DNA of 13,986 nucleotides, taken from NCBI GenBank assembly GCA_030620005.1, contig JAUXAJ010000116.1, positions 1 through 13,986 of the forward strand. Reading direction: 5' to 3'. Source of the DNA: Promethearchaeota archaeon. GTDB taxonomy: Archaea; Asgardarchaeota; Lokiarchaeia; Sigynarchaeales; SOKP01. The notes below the pieces were generated by a model. That model was not told the origin of the DNA and did no database searches. It saw only the letters and a program-made list of their open reading frames with translations. This document shows, piece after piece, positions 6,386 through 12,748 of this stretch. The translations under genes were made by a program, and so were the position numbers. How positions within the stretch are numbered: position 1 is the stretch's first letter; each line of letters opens with the position of its first letter.

Positions 6386-6904
6386 TCATAATACTTTTAG
6401 TAACGCCTCAACATCCAACCAGTTATTTTTTGCGTGGATTACTATTCCTTCCTCGTCGATAACAAACTGCCCTGGGCATTGTTTTTCCCATCCCTCGTAT
6501 TCGCCGTGCTCAATTCCTAACTTTGTTGCTTCTTTTAATTTTTTCCGTACACCTCCAATAGCACCAACAGACATCAATCCTAAGCCGTATTCTTTATACA
6601 ATTCCTCTTTTGTGCTTGGAATCACGGGAATCTTAATACTTTCCTTTTCGATAAATTCTTTGGCTATTTTTTCACCGGATTGAGTGATATATAAAACTTT
6701 TGCACCCTTCCCCTCAAGTTCAGGTAAACAACTCATTAATTCTTTAAGATCTAATTGGCAAATAGGACAACCAACATATCTTGAGAATATTAGGACTATT
6801 TTTTGCTTCCCTATTAATTCTGCTAAATCGATCGTTTCGGCGTTATACGAGTCTAGTTTAAATATCGGTGCTTTATCTCCAACTTTTACCTTATTTTTTC
6901 CCAT
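6386..6904 (-). CDS. AhpC/TSA-like (PRXL2-type) thioredoxin-fold protein
   Basis: A 172-residue cytoplasmic redox protein. The N-terminus VKVGDKAPIFKLDS is typical of peroxiredoxin-like proteins. The active-site region is FSRYVGCPICQLDLKELM, with C46 and C49 in a CxxC motif where ordinary peroxiredoxins have a single Cys, as in the AhpC-TSA_2/PRXL2 group. PVIPSTKEELYKEYGLG (94-110) and QCPGQFVIDEEG (142-153, with C143) complete the fold. A thiol-disulfide reductase or peroxidase role is likely; the substrate is unknown. AAGGAG (6919-6914) lies 9 nt before ATG 6904, a strong ribosome site. Related archaeal proteins with selenocysteine at the first position are known, but this one uses Cys. Confidence 0.85.
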   Translation of the reverse strand: MGKNKVKVGDKAPIFKLDSYNAETIDLAELIGKQKIVLIFSRYVGCPICQLDLKELMSCLPELEGKGAKVLYITQSGEKIAKEFIEKESIKIPVIPSTKEELYKEYGLGLMSVGAIGGVRKKLKEATKLGIEHGEYEGWEKQCPGQFVIDEEGIVIHAKNNWLDVEALLKVL

Positions 6905-7172
6905 TTTTTAATTCTCCTTTTTTTATAATTAATTAATAAGTATTATGTTTGATCTTATTAAATGTTAATTTAGATGCCAACTGTCGTGATAAGTTATCAT
7001 TAACATTCGCTTCCTACGCTCGGAAGAGATCCCTGCTTCTATTTTGGGTAAAAACCTATTTTTCAACAGAAGAATTCAAAAAACAGCATAATAATTAGAA
7101 AGGACCTGATTTATAGACTATAATTATTAAAACGAACAAATTTTAGTTAATGACTTTATATGCTTTATAATA

Positions 7173-8021
7173 ATGAAGTTTTTAACTTTTTTTTTTAGTG
7201 GTACTGGAAATACGTGGTGGGCCGCTAAGAAATTTACTGATATAGCTACTGAAAATGGATATAATGCAGAAACATTTTCTATTGAAAATGATCAAGTAAA
7301 AAATCTTAGCGTTTTAAGCGAGCTTTTAAAAAAATCTGATGCTATTGGATTTGCTTATCCAATATATGGGGCGAATATACCTCCTATTATGAGAGAATTT
7401 ATAACAGAATTAAAAAGGATTAGTGATAATCTTAATAAATTAGACCAAAAATATTGCTTTGTTATAACTACGATTGGATATGTTAACGGATATGGTCCCT
7501 TTAAAATAAAAAATATTTTAAGATCAATAGGATTAAAACTCAAAGCGCATGTTAATATTCATCTTACTAATAATATCTCTATACCTGGACTGAAAATAAA
7601 TCCCGTTTCAAGTAAAAAACTAGAAAAACGAAAAAAAAAGGGAATCAAAAAATTAAATAAATTCTTCGGAAAAATTATTAAAAATAAAAAATACATTAGA
7701 GGAATAGGTCCTTGGCTTATCCCTGGAATGTTTATTAGAAGAATAACTGCACCAAAAATGAAAGTGAGCTACCAAAGGTTTTCTATTAATTTGGATACAT
7801 GTAATAATTGTAATATTTGTGTTGATAATTGCCCTTCTAATAGCATTATGAGGGTAGATAACAATATAATATTTAAAAAAGGTTGTACCGCATGTTTCCG
7901 ATGTTATAATTTCTGTCAAACTCATTCTATACTATATAATGGAAAATTTGCAGATCCTAGAGTTTATCGTAGATATCATGGACCTATTGATAATTTGAAT
8001 TTGAAAAATTTAAAATTATAG
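7173..8021 (+). CDS. EFR1-type flavodoxin-ferredoxin protein
   Basis: A 282-residue electron-transfer protein. Residues 1-170 form a flavodoxin-like domain: the FMN phosphate loop is FFSGTGNTWWAAKK (7-20), with FAYPIYGANIPPIM (60-73) and a glycine-rich TTIGYVNGYGP loop (99-109) where flavin is held. A basic linker (about 148-175) leads to two 4Fe-4S motifs: C210, C213, C216 and C220-P, and C238, C241, C244 and C248. This order is typical of EFR1 proteins, found widely in anaerobes. The partner is unknown. A TATA-like TTTATATGC (about 7155-7163) sits very close to ATG 7173, suggesting a leaderless or short-leader message; no Shine-Dalgarno site is seen. Confidence 0.9.
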   Translation: MKFLTFFFSGTGNTWWAAKKFTDIATENGYNAETFSIENDQVKNLSVLSELLKKSDAIGFAYPIYGANIPPIMREFITELKRISDNLNKLDQKYCFVITTIGYVNGYGPFKIKNILRSIGLKLKAHVNIHLTNNISIPGLKINPVSSKKLEKRKKKGIKKLNKFFGKIIKNKKYIRGIGPWLIPGMFIRRITAPKMKVSYQRFSINLDTCNNCNICVDNCPSNSIMRVDNNIIFKKGCTACFRCYNFCQTHSILYNGKFADPRVYRRYHGPIDNLNLKNLKL

Positions 8022-8116
8022 TTGAGCCAATTTTTTAAGAGAAAATGGCCTAATCCTCAAACACTGCCATAATACTTTTGCTTTCTCCTAACTTTTTAGC
8101 TAATTTTATTACCTCT

Positions 8117-8251
8117 TTCAAAAGTGACAAAAAGTTAGATGTCCTTTTTAAGTGGACTTGGAGTTGTTATAGTGATGGAAAACAGCTATGTGGCAAATAT
8201 GCTTCATGTCGTAAAAGAGAAGAAGCTTTTAATAATCTCAACCTAATTTGA
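8117..8251 (+). pseudogene. queC: C-terminal remnant of queC
   Basis: The frame reads KKLDVLFKWTWSCYSDGK, QLCGKYASCRKREEAF, NNLNLI and ends with TGA at 8249-8251. QueC (7-cyano-7-deazaguanine synthase, queuosine and archaeosine precursor pathway) has the C-terminal zinc motif TWSCY...CGxCxxC..R..AF. Here the third zinc Cys is Tyr (CGKY instead of CGKC). Upstream the similarity fades into DNA with no long frame, so the catalytic N-terminal domain with its SGGxDS loop is absent. It is a fragment left by deletion, not a working gene. Confidence 0.7.
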
Positions 8252-8441
8252 GGAGAATTTAGATTTAATTTTAGACGAAACACGCAAGGAAATGGAAATT
8301 CAGATGCTTGAACGACCTGTAGATAATCTTGAGAAATTTTCTATCGCGTCCACAAATTCGTCTGAAGTGCACGGAAACAACACTTGATCTCCATTCGTAG
8401 TGCTAAGAGGAATTAATCCTAGTTGTCCTCGTTCTAATTAA
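8247..8441 (+). pseudogene. Unidentified coding remnant broken by one TGA
   Basis: A frame without a start codon overlaps the end of the queC fragment and reads EENLDLILDETRKEMEIQM, LERPVDNLEKFSIAST, SSEVHGNNT, a TGA (8385-8387), then SPFVVLRGINPSCPRSN and a stop at 8439-8441. Composition is protein-like on both sides of the TGA, which could replace a Trp. I do not recognise the family. The missing start and the overlap with another remnant argue that it is debris. Confidence 0.35.
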
Positions 8442-8505
8442 CTGAGAAGGAAGAAATATTAGCTAATAAAATTGGTAACTAGTACCAGAATTTAGATGTG
8501 AACTA

Positions 8506-8529
8506 CTACTACCTAAATAAAGGTAGTAG
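8506..8529 (+). terminator. Hairpin followed by a T run
   Basis: CTACTACCT at 8506-8514 pairs perfectly with AGGTAGTAG at 8521-8529 around a 6-nt loop (AAATAA), followed by CTTTTTC. A 9-bp stem and a short T tract resemble an intrinsic terminator on the plus strand. No intact gene lies directly upstream; it may be left from one of the remnants. Confidence 0.45.
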
Positions 8530-8604
8530 CTTTTTCAGTAAGTTTGGCTACGTGTAAAATTCATTGCGTGCGGTTCATTTTTTTTCTTGTTCTCTATTTT
8601 TAAA

Positions 8605-8850
8605 GGCGAATTAGATAATATTCACGAACTTCTCAGCTCTACTCCCCATTCACCGAGTCTTCTCCACAAAGTCGAGGCACTCATCGTGATTCCTTTGGAT
8701 GTTAAGAACCTGGATAACTTGATTGTGCCAACTACCGTATTATATCGCCGAATAACTTGACTCCCAGACAGAATGGGAAACAACAGCATGGCAATAGTAG
8801 TTTATAGAAATTTTAATCTATATTATTATAGAATTTTAAACTTTATTTAG
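8605..8850 (+). pseudogene. Second unidentified coding remnant with one TGA
   Basis: The frame reads GELDNIHELLSSTPHSPSLL, HKVEALIVIPLDVKNLDNLI, VPTTVLYRRIT, a TGA (8758-8760), then LPDRMGNNSMAIVVYRNFN before losing protein character and ending at 8848-8850. It has no start codon or ribosome site. The alternation of hydrophobic strands and helices is convincing as former coding DNA, but the family is not recognised. Its end overlaps an Fe-S remnant on the other strand. Confidence 0.4.
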
Positions 8851-8958
8851 AGGGCATACTTTTAAACACTCCATACACACATAGGATGCATTATCTTCTA
8901 CACCAACTGTATTTAAGATTGTTTCAAAATCAAGGTTTATTCGATCATTAGATAATTT
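8836..8958 (-). pseudogene. Remnant of a 4Fe-4S protein C-terminus
   Basis: The minus-strand frame from 8958 reads KLSNDRINLDFETILNTVGV, EDNASYVCMECLKVCPLNKV and stops at 8838-8836. CMECLKVCP looks like a 4Fe-4S motif (CxxCxxCxxxCP) from which a few residues have dropped out. It is preceded by a TGA and has no start except a Met inside the cluster motif. It lies just downstream of the profilin-like gene on the same strand. An HdrC- or ferredoxin-like origin is possible but not demonstrable. Confidence 0.4.
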
Positions 8959-8962
8959 TCAA

Positions 8963-9343
8963 TTATACCTTCCCATTCAATCTTATCGCAAAAGTTTTGA
9001 GAAAAAATAATGCCTTGGGTGGATCTGCTCGAGGCATGGCATATGATACAAGCACGCCTCCTTGAAATGGAACGAATATTACATGCCCCATCCCACTATC
9101 GTTGATTCCAATTATTCCTTCATTAGTAGTTTCAACAACCGAAAATTTTCCATCGTTTAAAACAAAAGAGCTGTTTCCTTTAATGACATTCAATATAATG
9201 TTCGTTTGATTGGTTAGATCCCAATTACTTGTCTGGTAAATGATATTTCCAGAATCAGACACAACTGCGACTCCAGCAATTTTTATGTTCGTCTCTAGCG
9301 CAGTAATTCCCAATTCATCAATAATTTTTTTTATTTCATCCAT
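8963..9343 (-). CDS. Profilin-like protein
   Basis: A 126-residue small alpha/beta protein. After an N-terminal helix (MDEIKKIIDELG) comes IAGVAVVSDSGNIIYQTSNW (22-41), matching the first profilin hairpin (AAIIGxDGSVWAQS in plants). KFSVVETTNEGIIGINDSG (66-84) and MGHVIFVPFQGGVLVSYAMP (85-104) match [37 protein letters not shown], and the C-terminal helix is ALFFLKTFAIRL. Asgard profilins are known to bind actin, so a cytoskeletal role is likely. The Roadblock/LC7 fold is an alternative but fits the second half less well. AT-rich TATA-like DNA (9368-9382) 25-40 nt before the ATG suggests a leaderless message. Confidence 0.65.
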   Translation of the reverse strand: MDEIKKIIDELGITALETNIKIAGVAVVSDSGNIIYQTSNWDLTNQTNIILNVIKGNSSFVLNDGKFSVVETTNEGIIGINDSGMGHVIFVPFQGGVLVSYAMPRADPPKALFFLKTFAIRLNGKV

Positions 9344-9367
9344 ATTAAGTATTTATAAGGTCTATTG

Positions 9368-9382
9368 TTTTTAAATATTATA
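9368..9382 (-). promoter_or_regulatory. TATA element of the profilin-like gene
   Basis: On the minus strand the stretch reads TATAATATTTAAAAA, about 25-39 nt before ATG 9343. With the usual archaeal spacing the transcript would begin almost at the start codon. A second TATA-like ATAAATA closer to the start is too near to be used. Confidence 0.4.
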
Positions 9383-9407
9383 ATTCGAAGAGATTACATT
9401 TCTTATT

Positions 9408-9818
9408 TTAAGCTAAATTTGATGTGATTAGTCCTTTAAAATGTTTATCAAAGGTTGCTAAAAACTGGCAATTTACTCGCTCACATTGAACTAAAATGCT
9501 ACAATCTGTAAAGGATAATCTTTTTTCTACATGTTTTTGAAAAAGAACCCAGGTATTATTAAAATCTTCGTTAGTAAATCCTATAATATTAATTCTTGGA
9601 CTTTTTAAAACATAATTTCCAATATTTTTTGCAAAATCAGGTCGTTTTATTCGGACTAATGCAACAGTTACAAGCTCATCAAAAACAAATGTAGAAGTAT
9701 AAATCTGTCCAAATTCATTTTTCAAAAATCTCTTCATCCAAGATTGTGCTATTGCAAAGTTTTTATCATCTTTATTTTTCAATGCCAATATAAAGCCAGT
9801 ATCTAAGAAAACAGCCAT
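9408..9818 (-). CDS. vapC: VapC-type PIN-domain toxin
   Basis: A 136-residue PIN ribonuclease. The family's acidic metal-binding residues are visible: D6 in AVFLDTGFILAL, E48 in STFVFDELVTVAL, D105 in LSFTDCSILV and D124 in LATFDKHF. Length is normal for VapC. The open frame starts at 9848, but I choose ATG 9818: it lies one base after the antitoxin stop, has GGAG 10 nt upstream, and makes the protein begin MAVFLDTG as these toxins do; the longer form would overlap the antitoxin by 29 bp. Such toxins cleave tRNA or rRNA when freed from their antitoxin. This is the only complete PIN gene of three in the window. Confidence 0.88.
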   Translation of the reverse strand: MAVFLDTGFILALKNKDDKNFAIAQSWMKRFLKNEFGQIYTSTFVFDELVTVALVRIKRPDFAKNIGNYVLKSPRINIIGFTNEDFNNTWVLFQKHVEKRLSFTDCSILVQCERVNCQFLATFDKHFKGLITSNLA

Positions 9819-9819
9819 G

Positions 9820-10095
9820 CTATTCTTCTCCATATAATAAGTCATCAACTTTTTCTGACAAATCAGAAATCCCTAATTTAAAGACATCTTTTAATCCTTT
9901 CCACGCAAGATCGCTTTCTAAGGAATTTAACTCGTTTGAATTATTGAGACCTTCAGCTATAAGTGCTTCTTTAATTAATTTTCCAATTAATTCTTTCTTA
10001 GTGATTTTTTTTCCTCGCAATATTAAGTGAGAGATTAATTCATCTAAATGTTTAACATTCTCTTTATCTATTCGAATAGTACTAATAATAAACAC
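9820..10095 (-). CDS. VapB-type antitoxin with ribbon-helix-helix N-terminus
   Basis: About 91 residues. From GTG 10095 the protein reads MFIISTIRIDKENVKHLDEL, a beta strand followed by helices (GKKITKKELIGKLIKEALIA), as in ribbon-helix-helix DNA-binding antitoxins. The acidic second half (NELNSLESDLAWKGLKDV, LSEKVDDLLYGEE) would wrap the toxin. The frame is open to a TTG at 10122, but that TTG is inside an 18-bp palindrome, so I prefer GTG 10095; no Shine-Dalgarno site is seen and the TATA (10124-10131) is about 30 nt away, so the message is probably leaderless. It precedes vapC by one base and should repress the pair through the palindrome. Confidence 0.75.
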   Translation of the reverse strand: MFIISTIRIDKENVKHLDELISHLILRGKKITKKELIGKLIKEALIAEGLNNSNELNSLESDLAWKGLKDVFKLGISDLSEKVDDLLYGEE

Positions 10096-10104
10096 CTTTT
10101 TATA

Positions 10105-10122
10105 TTGTATACATGTATACAA
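10105..10122. promoter_or_regulatory. Perfect 18-bp palindrome, likely VapB operator
   Basis: TTGTATACATGTATACAA is its own reverse complement. It lies between the TATA box (10124-10131) and the antitoxin start (10095), covering the expected transcription start. Ribbon-helix-helix antitoxins, alone or with toxin, bind such palindromes to repress their own operon; the position fits this. Confidence 0.7.
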
Positions 10123-10123
10123 G

Positions 10124-10131
10124 TATAAAAA
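10124..10131 (-). promoter_or_regulatory. TATA box of the vapBC pair
   Basis: On the minus strand it reads TTTTTATA, within TATATTTTTATACTTG. It is about 30 nt before GTG 10095 and directly abuts the palindromic operator. Confidence 0.5.
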
Positions 10132-10301
10132 TATATTGATTACTTTTTATTAAAAACTTTTATTTTTAAAATTTGGATATGATTTTAAGGAACAGTTGTG
10201 TTCAGAATTTATTGTAAAATTTGGTAGGAATTTGTTTCGGAAAAAGGATTTAGAACTAGTCCTTGAAAATTATTATGATTTTTTTGGAATTTAATGACGC
10301 T

Positions 10302-10324
10302 TTATTGAAGCATTGCTTCAATAA
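10302..10324. terminator. Perfect 10-bp hairpin across the sufB stop codon
   Basis: TTATTGAAGC (10302-10311) pairs with GCTTCAATAA (10315-10324) around three bases. The stem includes the sufB stop codon (TAA, read on the minus strand), so in the mRNA the last six codons fold on themselves. The following minus-strand DNA has an A run rather than a T run, so a role in 3'-end formation or stability is more likely than classical intrinsic termination. Confidence 0.45.
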
Positions 10325-11258
10325 GGATTTCGATTGCTTCTGCTTCGGTCAAACCCCTTGCTTGAATCTCGTCAAGCCATTTTTGAGGGAATCGACCTAA
10401 AGACGCTTCGTGAGAAACGCTGGAGGTTGGATCGGTGGCTCTAATAAACGGGCGCGCTCTACATATTGAACCCTTTCCCAACACGATTTCGCTGCATTCC
10501 ACGTGCCCAGTACATCTTGGAGCGTTTCCTTCAGTAATGCCATACATTAAGACTTCTCCACCGTCTCTCGCCGCAGCCTTCATCTTAATTAGACTTCTAG
10601 CATTTTCACCTTCAAGAAAGACTGCGTCTCTAATTCGGATGGAATCTTTTTTACTTTTTCCAAAAGCTCTAACGGTTGACTTAATGACGCTATTTTTCAA
10701 CGCATATATATCTAACATGATTTTAACTATTCCAGGCGTCCCTTTAATGAGGTGAAAATTATTATCGAAAACGCTATTCTCACCAACGTAAATGCAAGCT
10801 ACTGGAGCTACTGTAGCACCACTTTTTTCACCGTGATAATGAGTCTCATTATAAGTAAAATTGCAATTCTTTCCTATGTAAAAGTGGCCAAACATCTTAT
10901 GAATTAATCCATTTGCATTAGGGAAACTACAATGAGCTTGAATCGTGACTTCTGTATCATCCTCCGCGATAATTCTTGTAAAAATTTCTTGAATTCCTGT
11001 TTCCTGTGATATTCCGAAGCATAAATGAACGGGATCTTCAATTTTTGTGCCCTCTTTAATGACAATGTCAGCAACAATTCCATTTGGAATTTCCCGCCCT
11101 TTTAAAATAATACCATCTACTTGTTCCATGCCCTTAATCTTGTTAAAGTCCAAAAGTAATTTGGCCCCTTTTCCGTGCCCTGGAAGAAAATCTTGGATAT
11201 CAATGTTGTAGTCTTCAAGGCTTTCTAAGATTTCTTTCGGATACTCTGAGTTAGCCAT
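10302..11258 (-). CDS. sufB: SufB/SufD-family Fe-S scaffold, short form
   Basis: A 318-residue beta-helix protein of the SufBD family, the scaffold on which Fe-S clusters are built. It is much shorter than bacterial SufB (about 480-495) and matches the compact archaeal scaffolds of two-gene SUF (SMS-type) systems. The core runs from about residue 70; the signature end is RCTGHVECSEIVLGKGS (248-264) and SVSHEASLGRFPQKWL (280-295). C255 aligns with the essential Cys of E. coli SufB and E284 with its conserved Glu. The C-terminal helix (EAEAIEILIEAML) is the usual SufC-docking region. The ATG overlaps the end of sufC by 8 bp. No sufD, sufS or sufE is present; SufB probably acts as a homodimer. 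Confidence 0.92.
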   Translation of the reverse strand: MANSEYPKEILESLEDYNIDIQDFLPGHGKGAKLLLDFNKIKGMEQVDGIILKGREIPNGIVADIVIKEGTKIEDPVHLCFGISQETGIQEIFTRIIAEDDTEVTIQAHCSFPNANGLIHKMFGHFYIGKNCNFTYNETHYHGEKSGATVAPVACIYVGENSVFDNNFHLIKGTPGIVKIMLDIYALKNSVIKSTVRAFGKSKKDSIRIRDAVFLEGENARSLIKMKAAARDGGEVLMYGITEGNAPRCTGHVECSEIVLGKGSICRARPFIRATDPTSSVSHEASLGRFPQKWLDEIQARGLTEAEAIEILIEAMLQ

Positions 11259-12051
11259 TCATTTCTTCCTCTCTAAATATTTTATCAATATAATCTTCAT
11301 CAAAGCATTTAATTGTCCCGTTAAACAATGTTCTCTTACAAAACTCTTTTAAACCAGCCTTAGCACAATATCTTAACATTATTTCAGGAAACTTGTCTGT
11401 CAATAAAGCTTCACCTCTCCAAAGCAACGTGCCATAATCTGCTACCATCCCAATGTCTTCTCTATGAGTAATCAATAGAATTGTTATGTCCAATTCCTTG
11501 ATTTTATTGAAGATGTTTAAAAAGTCTTCTATCACAATTAGGTCAAGTCCTGCGGAAGGTTCGTCTAATATTATTAATCGGGGACGCATTGCTATAGAAG
11601 CGGCTAATTCAATTCGCTTTCTTTCCCCTCCACTTAAAGACTCGTCAATTTTGCGATTTACATACATTTTAGGCTCTAAATTTACGACTTCTAGGGCTTC
11701 AATGACCTTTTCTTTTATCTTTGTTTTATCCTTCATTCCTAATGCTATATATTTAGATACGGACAATCCTTCAATTCTAGCGGGTTCTTGCCAAGCTAAA
11801 GTTATTCCTAATTTCGCTCGTTCAGTAATAGATAATTTGGTAATGTCAATACCATCAAAATAAATATTTCCTTTAGACGGATTATAAGTTTCTAATCCCA
11901 TGATAGTGTATGCTAAAGTGCTCTTTCCAGAGCCATTTGGTCCAATAATCGCGTGAATTGAACCTTCTTTTACACAAAATGAAACCTTATTCACAATTGT
12001 GCGACGTGATTCAATTGTTTTTATTGTTATATCCTTTAATTCTAAAAGCAA
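11251..12051 (-). CDS. sufC: SufC ABC-type ATPase of the SUF system
   Basis: A 266-residue soluble ABC ATPase that drives conformational change in the SufB scaffold. Visible motifs are Walker A GPNGSGKST (37-45), a Q-loop with Q88, signature LSGGERKRIELA (139-150), Walker B LIILDEPSAGLD (159-170) and H196 in the switch. GYxxP-like membrane-subunit features are absent and the partner is SufB, as expected for SufC. The last 40 residues with C229, C238 and C249 extend beyond a minimal SufC. The start is TTG 12051, with GAGGAT about 8 nt upstream and no in-frame ATG nearby. It is first in the operon and is translationally coupled to sufB. Confidence 0.95.
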   Translation of the reverse strand: MLLELKDITIKTIESRRTIVNKVSFCVKEGSIHAIIGPNGSGKSTLAYTIMGLETYNPSKGNIYFDGIDITKLSITERAKLGITLAWQEPARIEGLSVSKYIALGMKDKTKIKEKVIEALEVVNLEPKMYVNRKIDESLSGGERKRIELAASIAMRPRLIILDEPSAGLDLIVIEDFLNIFNKIKELDITILLITHREDIGMVADYGTLLWRGEALLTDKFPEIMLRYCAKAGLKEFCKRTLFNGTIKCFDEDYIDKIFREEEMNG

Positions 12052-12104
12052 ATGATAATCCTCATTCTTGTTTTTGATTGAAGATAATATAATAATTCAA
12101 GTAA

Positions 12105-12113
12105 TATTTTAAA
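12105..12113 (-). promoter_or_regulatory. Candidate TATA box of sufCB
   Basis: On the minus strand it reads TTTAAAATA, about 55 nt before the TTG start, leaving a leader of roughly 25-30 nt that would carry the GAGGAT ribosome site. Confidence 0.4.
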
Positions 12114-12202
12114 CTTTTTATTTGTTTAAGTTTTTATTAAAGTATTGTTTGAAATTGATGGATTACTTAATATGGAAAAGAAATCCACTTCTCTTTAGAA
12201 CA

Positions 12203-12232
12203 TTTTCCAACGAATTCGTTTTCCAACGAATT
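12203..12232. repeat. 14-bp direct repeat upstream of sufCB
   Basis: TTTTCCAACGAATT occurs at 12203-12216 and 12219-12232, 16 bp apart, with CGAATTCG at the junction. It lies in the spacer (12062-12381) between sufC and the divergent small ORF, which holds no gene. A 16-bp period is not one helical turn, so slippage is as likely as a regulator site. Confidence 0.5.
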
Positions 12233-12381
12233 ATTTTTTAACCACAAAATTTCAAGTCGTCCTAAATTTCCGATGGTATATTAGATAGAAAATTAAATTA
12301 ACTTAAATAAGGGATTTACCTTAAATACCTTATGACCAATATTACTTTTCTATAATAAATTACCTTAAAAAAGGGGAAGAA

Positions 12382-12552
12382 ATGGATATTATCCCCATTA
12401 AGGATTTCAGAAAACGATTAGATCCAGAATTACTAAAAAAAATTGAGGATTTAGATGAACAAGAAGAAATTTTGTTTCTTAAAAAAGAAAAAAAAATGGA
12501 ACAAGAAAGAATGAATCGTTTGCAAGAACTAGAGAGGAGTACGGATGAGTAA
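12382..12552 (+). CDS. Small charged protein, likely orphan antitoxin
   Basis: A 56-residue ORF, MDIIPIKDFRKRLDPELLKK and then a strongly charged helix ending ERSTDE. AAGGGGAAG sits just before the ATG, and a TATA-like TATAATAAATTA (about 12350-12360) lies 25-30 nt upstream. Its stop overlaps the ATG (TAATG, 12551-12554 region) of a frame that begins like a PIN toxin but dies after 13 codons. Size, charge and coupling fit the antitoxin half of a VapBC-type pair whose toxin is destroyed. No DNA-binding motif is certain. Confidence 0.55.
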   Translation: MDIIPIKDFRKRLDPELLKKIEDLDEQEEILFLKKEKKMEQERMNRLQELERSTDE

Positions 12553-12748
12553 TGTGGTTATTGGATACAAATTTGCTAATAATTTGTAATTAATTAAAAG
12601 TAAAACCATTTAAAGAAGATCTTACATTTACAACTATTCTGTCGCTTATTGTCGCTTATTTGAATATGACTATTGAAAATAAAAAAAGACTCAAATTCTA
12701 AAAAAAATTAAATCACTTCCAAATAATTTTCGCGTCTATTTGATAAAT
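12552..12748 (+). pseudogene. Shattered PIN-domain toxin
   Basis: ATG 12552 opens MWLLDTNLLIICN, the typical first strand of VapC with its catalytic Asp, then TAA. The next frame resumes as VKPFKEDLTFTTILSLIVAY, LNMTIENKKRLKF, a stop, KKLNHFQIIFASI. GTCGCTTATT is duplicated exactly (12641-12660), a 10-bp insertion that itself shifts the frame. At least two lesions are therefore visible and the C-terminal acidic motifs are absent. Confidence 0.55.

Noticed and set aside
6970..7085. Minus-strand frame with FLPKIEAGISSERRKRML between the thioredoxin-fold gene and the EFR1 gene
   Set aside because: About 35 codons, no start with a ribosome site, no recognisable family. The 260-bp spacer is left unannotated.
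8044..8150. Minus-strand frame ending LLKEVIKLAKKLGESKSIMAVFED
   Set aside because: It looks like a protein C-terminus but has no start and is limited by a stop in the antisense of the queC remnant. Possible debris, not supported enough to list.
3647..8516. TGAACTACTACT(G/A)CCTAA occurring at 3647-3664 and again at 8500-8516
   Set aside because: A 17-18 bp near match without shared flanks; only the second copy forms a hairpin. Could be chance in low-complexity DNA.
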